A DNA stretch of 28,451 nt from Tychonema litorale BBK16. GTDB lineage: Bacteria > Cyanobacteriota > Cyanobacteriia > Cyanobacteriales > Microcoleaceae. Under the pieces are notes generated by a model. It was given only the letters and a program-made list of their open reading frames with translations, had not been told where the DNA came from and ran no database searches. Both the position numbers and the translations under genes were made by a program. The stretch covers positions 1 to 28,451 of the forward strand of contig NZ_JAKJHX010000066.1 of the NCBI RefSeq assembly GCF_021648855.1, in the 5' to 3' direction. This document shows, in pieces, positions 15,702-23,822 of this stretch (position 1 is the first letter of the stretch; each line of letters opens with the position of its first letter).

Positions 15702-18700
15702 TTAGTTATTCGATGCCTCTTGTTGTTGGAACAGGCAATAGTAACGTCCTTTAAGACTCATTAAGTCTTTATGAGTTCCCTGCTCGACTACAGCACCTTG
15801 ATCCATCATAATAATCACATCAGCATTTTGGATGGTAGTCAGACGGTGAGTGATGAAAAACACTGTGCGACCGGCGAAAGCTTCAGCTAAGTTATTACAA
15901 ACTTGGCGCTCCGAATGGTAGTCCAGGGCGCTGGTAGCTTCGTCCAAAATCAGTAGTTTGGGGTTTTGGAGAATTGTTCGCGCGATCGCAATTCGCTGCT
16001 TTTGTCCCCCAGAAAGCGAAGATCCCCGTTCTCCCACAATCGTATTATAGCCAGCAGGCAAGCTCATAATAAAATCGTGAGCTACTGCTAGTTTTGCGGC
16101 TCTAACAATCTCATCCGTGCTGGCATCAGGATTACTCAAAGCAATGTTTTCCTGCACTGTACAGTTAAACAACAAGGTATCTTGTAGCACTACCCCAAGT
16201 TGACTGCGGAGAGAATACAATTCCACCTTAGCAATGTCATATCCATCAACAAAGATTCGACCAGAAAGTGGTGCATACAGACGCTGCAACAACTTCATTG
16301 CGGTACTTTTACCGGAACCACTTCCCCCCACAATTCCCACAAAACTGCCACTGGGAAATTCTAAATTCACATTAGCCAATTGCAGTGCACCACTCTCCAG
16401 GAATCGGAAGGAAATCTCCTCATATGTCACCTGACCTTGAATTGCTGGTAGTGGGATGTTACTGCGGTCTTCATCACTGGTTTCCGTCGGTGTATCGACA
16501 ACATCCTTAAGCATATCAATGGACATTGACACTTCTTGGAAACTCTGCCATACGCTGACAAATCTCAGCAACGAACCAGTCACGTTCCCGGAAATAATTC
16601 GGAAAGCAATCAACTGACCCAAAGTCATCTCATTTTTCAATACCAAATAAGCTCCCACCCACAACTGAGCTAAGTTACCCACTTGGTTGAAAAATGCACT
16701 AACCGTTCCAGCGGCAGTCCCAGTAATAATAGTTTTAAAACTCGCTGTAATGTATTTAGCGTAGCGGCTAGACCACTCCCAGCGGGATTTCAATTCAATG
16801 TTTTGAGCCTTAACAGTTTGAATCCCACTGACTACTTCAACCAAATAAGATTGAGAGTCAGAAAAACGCATATTTCTTTGTTTGATCAGGCGCAAAACCA
16901 GGGGATTGATCAGAATTATCATCAAGGCAAGTATCGGTACAACTGCCAAAGATACTGCTGTTAGTTGCACGCTGTAGGAAAGCATCACGGCGACGTAAAC
17001 CACCGAAAATACTGCATCGAGAACCACTGTCAGGGCCGTACCTGTCATGAATTCGCGAATCTGACCCATCATGCTGAATTTGTAGATCAAATCTCCGACA
17101 CGCCGATTGTCAAAGTAGTTTTGGGGAAGTCGGAGTAAATGGTCGATAATCTCCGCACTCAATTTGACATCGATGCGGTTTGAAGTATCTATAAATAAGA
17201 AGGTACGCAAACCGTTGAGCATTCCTTCAAATAGGGCTACAGCTAACAAAAACGCCCCTAAAACATCCAAGGTGTCTAAGTTCCGTTTACCCAATACTTC
17301 GTCGATAATGATTTGGCTGATTAGCGGGTTTGCCAGACCGAATACTTGCACGAAAAAGGAGGCGAACAATACTTCAATAAATACTGTTTTGTGTTCCATC
17401 AGTGCTGGTACGAACCACCAGAAACTGAACTGCTCTTTTTGGTCAATTTGTTGCGGGGCTTGTAGCAGCAGGACTTCTCCTGTCTCGCCCCAGATTTCTC
17501 TAAACTGAGCTACGCGCTTCCTCATCAGCCCTTCTTCGGGGCTGGCTACTACTAATTCCTGTTCGGTAATGCTGTAAACGATCGCAAATGTATCTTTCCA
17601 TTTAATCATTACCGGGGCTTTGATCCGGTTGATGGCGTCTGCTGGTACTTGGGCTAATTGGGGTGTGAGACCGATACTTTGCGCGATCGCACCACAGGCC
17701 TGCATACTAACAGAACCAGCAGTTTTTAGCTGATTTTCGAGAACTTTGCGGATGATATCTCGACGAAATTTGATGCCGAAATACTTGCTCAACATCTGGA
17801 AGCAAGCAAGCGGCCCGTCTATCTGCCCTTTGGCACGGAAAACTGGGTATTTAGCATCCTTTGGTTGGTCGGATGCCGGATCTCGGGGAGTTAGTGGGGC
17901 GATTTCTACATCATCAAAGCTGATGCGTCGCTTTTTGCCTAATTCTTCTATTCCTTCATTTGTCGAGCCATTTAGGACGTCTACCGCTGCTTCTGGTGGT
18001 GCTTCTGGGGGTTCCCGGAAACCTACCAAGCGAGCGCCCATGCGGCCTTCTACTTTGAAGGACTTGGTTTCGCTGTCAATATTTAAGCGACTACCGGTGG
18101 GAAAGTCGCCCAAAACGCCACTACTGACGAGCCAAATGCGATCGCCTTCTAACTCTTTTGCCAGCTCTTGACTTTTTTTGTTACCATTTGGCAGATTGAC
18201 AACTTTTGCGTCTTGCCAAGCTTGAAGAGTGATTTCCTTGAGGTTGGAGGTAGCATCGGCCTGACGTTGCAATTCCAGGCTCAACAGTTCAAATGCTTCG
18301 CTTAAGGAACAGTGTTCGCGAAAGGCTTCTCCAAATGTCGGCTGTTTTTCCAGTACACTCAGGAAGTCTTCAGTTTGGATCACGATCGCAATTACATCAG
18401 TAGACGCGATCGCAGTTTCGCAAGGAACACCCCTGAGCAAACCCGCCCAACCGAGAATTTCCTGAGACTGAACCAACCGCAAACTGACGTGGCGTTGCGA
18501 CCTTTGGTCAAAGCCGAGTAGACGGGCTTGACCTTGATAGATAATTGCCACTTGAGTCGGCATTTTTTCGCGTTCAAACAGGGGTTGTCCCGTCCGATAA
18601 CCAAGGAGTTGGCACTTCGCCACCAAAGCGGTGAGAGCCGTCTCTGAGAGTCGGTCAAACGGGGCAGTTTGAGCTAAGAAATCCTGAATTTGGCCTAGTG

Positions 18701-18719
18701 AAACAGCGGAAGAAGTCAT
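15702..18719 (-). CDS. Type I secretion ABC transporter with cNMP-like and degenerate C39 domains
   Basis: This 1005-residue protein should drive ATP-dependent export of a protein or peptide from the cytoplasm through the HlyD-family adaptor. Residues ~20-140 resemble a cyclic-nucleotide-binding (Crp-type) domain; a linker leads to a C39-like domain (~290-420), six membrane segments (~430-700), and the ATPase: Walker A GGSGSGKST at 798-806, signature LSGGQ at 902-906, Walker B with Asp926-Glu927, then FITHRLTT. All three C39 catalytic positions appear lost by alignment: the Cys position is Gly302 (IDGPLACFQML), His is Thr377 (KDTFAIV) and Asp is Ser393 (VASPEEG). It therefore probably docks rather than cleaves the substrate, as in HlyB. 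It lies between the parvulin and the adaptor on one strand. Assignment is strong; the cargo is unknown. Confidence 0.93.
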   Translation of the reverse strand: MTSSAVSLGQIQDFLAQTAPFDRLSETALTALVAKCQLLGYRTGQPLFEREKMPTQVAIIYQGQARLLGFDQRSQRHVSLRLVQSQEILGWAGLLRGVPCETAIASTDVIAIVIQTEDFLSVLEKQPTFGEAFREHCSLSEAFELLSLELQRQADATSNLKEITLQAWQDAKVVNLPNGNKKSQELAKELEGDRIWLVSSGVLGDFPTGSRLNIDSETKSFKVEGRMGARLVGFREPPEAPPEAAVDVLNGSTNEGIEELGKKRRISFDDVEIAPLTPRDPASDQPKDAKYPVFRAKGQIDGPLACFQMLSKYFGIKFRRDIIRKVLENQLKTAGSVSMQACGAIAQSIGLTPQLAQVPADAINRIKAPVMIKWKDTFAIVYSITEQELVVASPEEGLMRKRVAQFREIWGETGEVLLLQAPQQIDQKEQFSFWWFVPALMEHKTVFIEVLFASFFVQVFGLANPLISQIIIDEVLGKRNLDTLDVLGAFLLAVALFEGMLNGLRTFLFIDTSNRIDVKLSAEIIDHLLRLPQNYFDNRRVGDLIYKFSMMGQIREFMTGTALTVVLDAVFSVVYVAVMLSYSVQLTAVSLAVVPILALMIILINPLVLRLIKQRNMRFSDSQSYLVEVVSGIQTVKAQNIELKSRWEWSSRYAKYITASFKTIITGTAAGTVSAFFNQVGNLAQLWVGAYLVLKNEMTLGQLIAFRIISGNVTGSLLRFVSVWQSFQEVSMSIDMLKDVVDTPTETSDEDRSNIPLPAIQGQVTYEEISFRFLESGALQLANVNLEFPSGSFVGIVGGSGSGKSTAMKLLQRLYAPLSGRIFVDGYDIAKVELYSLRSQLGVVLQDTLLFNCTVQENIALSNPDASTDEIVRAAKLAVAHDFIMSLPAGYNTIVGERGSSLSGGQKQRIAIARTILQNPKLLILDEATSALDYHSERQVCNNLAEAFAGRTVFFITHRLTTIQNADVIIMMDQGAVVEQGTHKDLMSLKGRYYCLFQQQEASNN

Positions 18720-18721
18720 CC

Positions 18722-18752
18722 GATTTTAGATTTTAGATTTTAGATTTTAGAT
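18722..18752. repeat. Tandem GATTTTA repeats (four units) upstream of the ABC gene
   Basis: Four GATTTTA units plus a partial one begin 3 bases before the ATG of the transporter gene on the minus strand. They occupy the position where a ribosome-binding site is expected. Changes in unit number could alter translation; this is inference. Confidence 0.8.
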
Positions 18753-18774
18753 TGAAAAATTGAGTCTACAGCCT

Positions 18775-19527
18775 TTACCGTTCAATCGCAGATGCGGAAG
18801 AGAGGGGCTGTAGGGGGCCTATTTGCGATATTTGTTCGTTGACCCAGGTTTCAAATAGTTCGTTAATCAAGTGCAGCCGCATCGATTCATCGAGCTGAGC
18901 TGGCATGAACTTTTCTAGTCGAATAATTACCATCCATTCTGCCAGAGGACGTGGCGTCCAGAGTTGATTTGGCTGGCTAACTGACAAAAGTTTACTGATT
19001 GCTGGGTGTGGCTGACTGAGGGGTACTGGCCCCAATAAGCCACCGGACTTGGACTCAGGGCCTTCGGAAAAGTCGCGGGCGACTTCCGCAAAACTTTGTT
19101 CTTCTTCGAGGATGCGAAAGTAAAGTTCGTTGGCTAGTGCTGGATTTTTTGTACGAACCAGGGAGTAGACTACGTGGTCTAGGCTGGCTTTGCGGGTTAA
19201 AAAATAGTTATCTACTTTAGGTCTCCAAGTTTCTTGCTTAAATTTTTCAATCAGCAAGGGTCTGATGACCATTTCTTGAAGTTCTTCGATGGTCATATTC
19301 TGGCTTCGCAGCCAAGCTTCTCTGGCTTCGGGGGCTGTCAGTTGGTGCTGAACGAGAAAATTCTCGACGGCGGATTGGCTTTCTTCGTCGTTGCAAGTAA
19401 AAGGTGCGATCGCTTGATCTACTATGACACCACGCAAGAATTGTGGCATCAATTGATAACGCTTCAGGAGGGATGGCATATCCTGAGCTTGTAGTAATTT
19501 ATCGCCTATCTGAAAAAGTCCTGTCAT
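18775..19527 (-). CDS. Cytosolic parvulin-type peptidyl-prolyl isomerase (PpiC/SurA-like)
   Basis: The 250-residue protein has a SurA-N-like helical domain (~1-105) and a parvulin domain (~115-207) with the typical FAEVARDFSEGPESKSGGLLG stretch split over residues 147-166, then a helical tail. There is no signal peptide or lipobox, unlike periplasmic PpiC/SurA/PrsA. The start is supported by GGAGA about 9 bases before ATG. The gene heads the secretion block; genes of this kind sit next to peptidase-type ABC transporters and HlyD adaptors in many cyanobacterial type I secretion and bacteriocin loci. A likely job (inference) is to keep the exported substrate unfolded, or to isomerise its prolines, before transport. 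Confidence 0.88.
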   Translation of the reverse strand: MTGLFQIGDKLLQAQDMPSLLKRYQLMPQFLRGVIVDQAIAPFTCNDEESQSAVENFLVQHQLTAPEAREAWLRSQNMTIEELQEMVIRPLLIEKFKQETWRPKVDNYFLTRKASLDHVVYSLVRTKNPALANELYFRILEEEQSFAEVARDFSEGPESKSGGLLGPVPLSQPHPAISKLLSVSQPNQLWTPRPLAEWMVIIRLEKFMPAQLDESMRLHLINELFETWVNEQISQIGPLQPLSSASAIER

Positions 19528-19784
19528 TTTTGTGTCTCCAACTGACTTGCGCTTCCCCTTTCAATTTAGCTGTAGCAGGAAAAGAGCGACAACCTATAGC
19601 ACTGAGATTTTCCGATGATAGCAGACCATTAGCAGCCTAACGTTGTTGCTGTTTACTTCCTGACGCTGTGTCTTTGGGGGGGTTCCCTGACAACTACATC
19701 TTCGAGTATTCTCCAGAACGGGCCGGAGAGCGGATTAGACAAAGATAAATGTTTTTGTGCGGTAGGTACGGGAACCCGCCCAAT

Positions 19785-22700
19785 TTAAAATTGATTGAAG
19801 AAAGTTTCTTGAAGTAGTGTTCCGAGTTGGAACGAGTAAGCGCGACTGTCCAGGAATTTGGGGTTAGTCGCCATTTTGCGTTGGACTTGATCCCGATATT
19901 GCCGGCGCAATTCTGGGTTGATTCCCAGGGCTGTGCTCATCTCCACATAAGAGTTCTCACTGTTTGCTACCAATTCAGGAAATTGTAGTTCTTTGAGGAC
20001 TGCTGCGGATTGTTGTGATCGCACATTTTGACCTACTCTCACTACCATAGGCAATCCTGCCAACAGTGGCGCTACTAAGGATGCTGCACTATTGTCAGGA
20101 TAAGAGTCTAGATATATATCAGCTAATTTTAAACATTCTTGGTAATCGGCGCGAGTTGGCAATGCTCTGATCATCACCAAGCGCTGTTTATCAATCCCAA
20201 ATTCTGCAAAGAGCGATCGCATTTGATGATAAAAAGGCATGGTCGGATAGTTTTTGGGGCGGGAATGAAAGGGATATAAAACTAAAATTGAATTCGGTGT
20301 GGCTGCAATGATTTTTGCCCAGGTTGCTCTCAGTTCTGGGATAATCTTAAAGGCTGTAACACCGGATATAAAGATGACAGATTGATCTGTTGCTCCCCAA
20401 CTGCTTCTGGTCGGTTTAACTGTGGGATTTTCTGATGGTACAGGATAACTGAAACAAACTCCTGAGCCTTCTAAGGTAATTAACCTGTCGAGATATTCTG
20501 CGGGTGCATCCGGGGGAAGTGCTAAGTTTCCGACTAAAATGCGATCGATATTGCGTATGCCAGTAGGGACACGGCAATGCCGTGTCCCTACTGAGGAATG
20601 CCCTACGGAGAAATGCCCACCAGCAGCTATCTGTAGTCGCGCTAGTCGGTGTAGGGACAGCAAACTGCTCGGTTTTGAGGTTTCGGTGGTATTTGTACAG
20701 ATGAGGAGAATGTCTAAATTGTGCGATCGCATTTCCTCGACTTGACTCAGCAAATCCATTGACAAATGTACAAACTTATCCACCCGACTTTCACAATATT
20801 TACCCAATTCCTCAGCCTGGATTTGCGAATAATACACAATAATCTCAAACTTGTCTCTGTCTAAATATTCAAAAGCCGGAATTGCTGCAAAAGTATCCGA
20901 GTCCCCACTAATTGTATCGATCAAAATACCCAACCTAATTTTGCCAGTTGCCAACTTTATATCCTGAAAATTGAAATCTATTTGACAACCAATATTTGTC
21001 AAATAAGTCTCGACAATATAATCTCGCTGACTCTCCACATTTAGGAGATTGTGTTCACTGAGATACAAAGCTTTGAGACTAAGATTATTAACAACAAACT
21101 GCGCCAAATAACGCCAAAGTTGCAAATCTGGAAAACTCGCAATATTTCCAGCCACATAATCGATTAAATCCTGCAAATACCGCGAATATGTTTCAACTTC
21201 TCCCACTTGCTGAAAATAAGTGGGAGACTGAAACAAGAATTTCATCAAATCCTCAAAAAACCACTCACGAATCGCAGCATTTCTGTACTCAAATGGCAAC
21301 TGATAAGCATCGCGGTAAAGCATGGCTGCGAGGAGACATGGTATTTTGTCTACAATTTGATCTCCTTGGGCAAGTTTGGAACCTAACTGCTGGACAAAAC
21401 CTTGTTCTTCCTCAGTCAATATTTCATGTTTAATTCCACTATCTAACAACAACTGGTGAAATTTTCCCATTTCCCCCAAATAAGCAGTTTCAAATTTATC
21501 GGCGGGTAAATTCAGCCAATGTCTAGCTATTTGTTGGCGGTATTGACGCAGCCGTGAGACAACAGACTCAGTAGCTGGCGATTTTTTGTAAAGTTCAATC
21601 AGCTTTGACAAGTCAGATAAATCGCGCTGAGTTCTCACATCTAATTTTTGCTGAATTGTCTGTTTGATTTGTTGATTCAAAAAACTGTATTCAGGACTAT
21701 TTAGTAATTTATTGTAAAATCTGACTACATCTTTATGATTTTCACCAGCAGCGAAGTTTTTCCAAGTTTGTTGTTCGGGATGAATCCGCAGGGATGAGAG
21801 TTTTTCGTCTACAAATCCGATGTGATAATTCCCCATGATTCGCCACCACATATCTAAGTCTACATACTGAGATAATCCCGAATCAAATAATCCGATTTCG
21901 GCAAAAACACGGCTGGCAATTAAGACGGTAGTCGGTTCACCAATTTTGTTGATCGGGTTGTTGAGGCAATTTGGATCTGCCAGCAATTCTAGCCCCGGCT
22001 GAATTGATTTTAAACTCGACCAACCCTTGTGCAAATCGTTAATTGATTGGGATGCTCTTCGCAAAATTGGATTCGATTCAGATGCGTCTATCGTGATGCC
22101 ACGGGGGGAGAAAACCATCCCAATTTTTGGGTGCTGTTCAGCGACCGCAACCATTTTGGCAATACATTCTGGTGCGAGGAAGTCGTCCTGAAACAGAAAT
22201 TTAATGTATTTACCTTTGGCTTGGGAAATGCAGAAGTTCCAGTTTTGTGATAAGCCGTAGTTGCGGTGGAGGATGATGCGTAAATCTGCTGAAGTTTGTG
22301 AGGTGAATGATTGCGCGATCGCAATTGTTGCATCAGTCGATCCGTCATCGGATATAATTACTTCTAGGTTAGGATAAGTCTGAGCTAAAGCGCTTTCAAT
22401 TGCTTCTCCAATAAATGCTGCACCGTTATATGTCGGAATGCAAATACTAACTAAAGGTTGTGTTGTTTCGGGTGATGATGACAAGTTGTTCTCACTTTTT
22501 TGGATAAAATTTACTTGGGCTGTTTCTGAATAATTTGAGGCTTGAAAATCATCGGTAATTTTCGCTATATATTCCAAACGTTTTTGAATTCTTTTCCCAG
22601 CAGTTGTCGGACTGAGTAAATTCTTGATATCCCTAGCAGCTATTGCTCCTACTTGCTGAGCTTCTGGGTGATTATGGAAAACTTGCCGCATCAAATAAGC

Positions 22701-23654
22701 CGCGTGTTCTATATCCGGTTCTGCCCAAAAATTACCTTTTTTGTAAGGGCCATAATCTGCATCCAGGGGAATTAATTTATATTTGACTAAAAAGCTATTG
22801 CCAACATTCATAAATTCTGTATTTGATGAATAGCCAGTGGCAATTACAGGTTTACCATAAAACATGGCTTCCGCCATTGTCAAACCAAATCCTTCGCAGC
22901 GATGCAGGGATAGATAACAATCGCAATTATACAGTAAACCGTTGATTTCGTTTTTAGATAAATATCCGTCTAGATGTTGGATGTTTGGAGAATTTCCAAT
23001 GGCTGATTGTAACAAGGCTAAATCTCGGAGGTTTTTGGCGGAGTTGGAAGATTTGAGAATTAATAATACGCGGTCATTTTCGCCAAAAGCTTGTTTAAAT
23101 GCTTGAATTGCCGCTAAAGGATTTTTGCGTTCGATGAGGCTGGAAAAGTCGAATATAAATAGGAATATAAATTTGTTTTCTGGCAAATTCAAGGATTGTC
23201 TGTTCAGGTAAGATGGTGGTAGCTCAATACTCGGCATGATTTTGATGACGGGAATTGGCGAGACTAGGGAAATTGCTTCGGCACAATAGTTGCTGTAAGT
23301 CCATATTTCGTGAAAGTTGTCAAATACTGGTTGCCATTTTTGGGGAAATTCGGGAATTTCCCAGGCCCAAAAGCCGATGTTGTAGCGATTTTGAAAATAG
23401 CTGGAACTTGAATGTTTGATAAAAGTGTTGACTTCATCGGCGTTGACTTGAATTAAGTTTATGGGATAAGGATTGTCTTGGTTGAAATTTTGATAGGTGG
23501 TGTCTTGATTGCGGTTGGGACTGCGAGTGAAATTGTTGATACTGAAGGGAATGTTGGTAGTTTCTATGGCCCTAATATTTGCTCTGACTCCTTCTCCAAT
23601 GCCAAATTCGCCGTTGATGTAGCCGGCGATGTTAATTCCTAAGTTATGGTTCAT
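19785..23654 (-). CDS. Three-part glycosyltransferase (GT4-like, GT2, GT41/OGT-like fusion)
   Basis: From the ATG at 23654 this has 1289 residues. Residues ~1-375 are a GT-B enzyme of GT4 type (GYINGEFGIGEG near the start; RCEGFGLTMAEAM with Glu254). Residues ~400-690 are a GT-A family 2 domain (SICIPTYNG, ISDDGSTD, FQDDF with Asp490-Asp491). After a helical linker, residues ~903-1289 resemble the catalytic half of GT41/OGT (SPINDLY) enzymes (KIRLGILIDTISG, LADIYLDSYPDNSAASLVAPLLAGLPMV in pieces). I prefer 23654 over the upstream GTG at 23702, because those 16 codons lie in a dispersed repeat. A hairpin repeat at 20563-20591 is translated in frame around residue 1022. The enzyme could build a short glycan; GT41 relatives modify proteins, so a protein acceptor is possible. 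Confidence 0.9.
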   Translation of the reverse strand: MNHNLGINIAGYINGEFGIGEGVRANIRAIETTNIPFSINNFTRSPNRNQDTTYQNFNQDNPYPINLIQVNADEVNTFIKHSSSSYFQNRYNIGFWAWEIPEFPQKWQPVFDNFHEIWTYSNYCAEAISLVSPIPVIKIMPSIELPPSYLNRQSLNLPENKFIFLFIFDFSSLIERKNPLAAIQAFKQAFGENDRVLLILKSSNSAKNLRDLALLQSAIGNSPNIQHLDGYLSKNEINGLLYNCDCYLSLHRCEGFGLTMAEAMFYGKPVIATGYSSNTEFMNVGNSFLVKYKLIPLDADYGPYKKGNFWAEPDIEHAAYLMRQVFHNHPEAQQVGAIAARDIKNLLSPTTAGKRIQKRLEYIAKITDDFQASNYSETAQVNFIQKSENNLSSSPETTQPLVSICIPTYNGAAFIGEAIESALAQTYPNLEVIISDDGSTDATIAIAQSFTSQTSADLRIILHRNYGLSQNWNFCISQAKGKYIKFLFQDDFLAPECIAKMVAVAEQHPKIGMVFSPRGITIDASESNPILRRASQSINDLHKGWSSLKSIQPGLELLADPNCLNNPINKIGEPTTVLIASRVFAEIGLFDSGLSQYVDLDMWWRIMGNYHIGFVDEKLSSLRIHPEQQTWKNFAAGENHKDVVRFYNKLLNSPEYSFLNQQIKQTIQQKLDVRTQRDLSDLSKLIELYKKSPATESVVSRLRQYRQQIARHWLNLPADKFETAYLGEMGKFHQLLLDSGIKHEILTEEEQGFVQQLGSKLAQGDQIVDKIPCLLAAMLYRDAYQLPFEYRNAAIREWFFEDLMKFLFQSPTYFQQVGEVETYSRYLQDLIDYVAGNIASFPDLQLWRYLAQFVVNNLSLKALYLSEHNLLNVESQRDYIVETYLTNIGCQIDFNFQDIKLATGKIRLGILIDTISGDSDTFAAIPAFEYLDRDKFEIIVYYSQIQAEELGKYCESRVDKFVHLSMDLLSQVEEMRSHNLDILLICTNTTETSKPSSLLSLHRLARLQIAAGGHFSVGHSSVGTRHCRVPTGIRNIDRILVGNLALPPDAPAEYLDRLITLEGSGVCFSYPVPSENPTVKPTRSSWGATDQSVIFISGVTAFKIIPELRATWAKIIAATPNSILVLYPFHSRPKNYPTMPFYHQMRSLFAEFGIDKQRLVMIRALPTRADYQECLKLADIYLDSYPDNSAASLVAPLLAGLPMVVRVGQNVRSQQSAAVLKELQFPELVANSENSYVEMSTALGINPELRRQYRDQVQRKMATNPKFLDSRAYSFQLGTLLQETFFNQF
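20563..20591. repeat. Perfect GTAGGGACACGGCA palindrome inside the GT41-like domain
   Basis: The 14-bp arms GTAGGGACACGGCA and TGCCGTGTCCCTAC surround a single A. Translated on the minus strand it yields VGTRHCRVPTG, an insertion between QIAAGGH and IRNIDRILVG. Imperfect fragments continue to about 20620. Confidence 0.88.
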
Positions 23655-23678
23655 AGTTTTTGGTATAATTGAATTATT

Positions 23679-23708
23679 GAACCGCGAAGACGCGAAGGAC
23701 ACGAAGGA
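23679..23708. repeat. Dispersed GAACCGCGAAGACGCGAAGG-type repeat
   Basis: This AAGACGCGAAGGACACGAAGG-type sequence is a common intergenic repeat in cyanobacteria. It lies in the divergent promoter region between the giant glycosyltransferase and the methyltransferase-GT genes, and it argues against the GTG start at 23702. Confidence 0.55.
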
Positions 23709-23822
23709 AGAGGAGAGAAGAAGTAGATTATCTTCTGCCGGGAAGCGAGTAAAAGTTGATTGTCTATGGTAATCTGTTATTTGATTTCATTTTAATCAAA
23801 ACTAATCAGGAATTTGTAGAAA

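Noticed and set aside
15702..18719. Active C39 bacteriocin-leader peptidase
   Set aside because: The positions of the catalytic Cys, His and Asp are Gly, Thr and Ser, so leader cleavage is unlikely.
19528..19784. Possible small peptide (cargo) gene between the giant GT and the parvulin
   Set aside because: Only very short frames are present, and none has a double-glycine leader or a good start; it looks like leader and promoter DNA.
23655..23702. Upstream GTG start for the giant glycosyltransferase
   Set aside because: The extra 16 codons lie mostly in a dispersed AAGACGCGAAGG repeat, and the conserved domain begins right after the Met at 23654.
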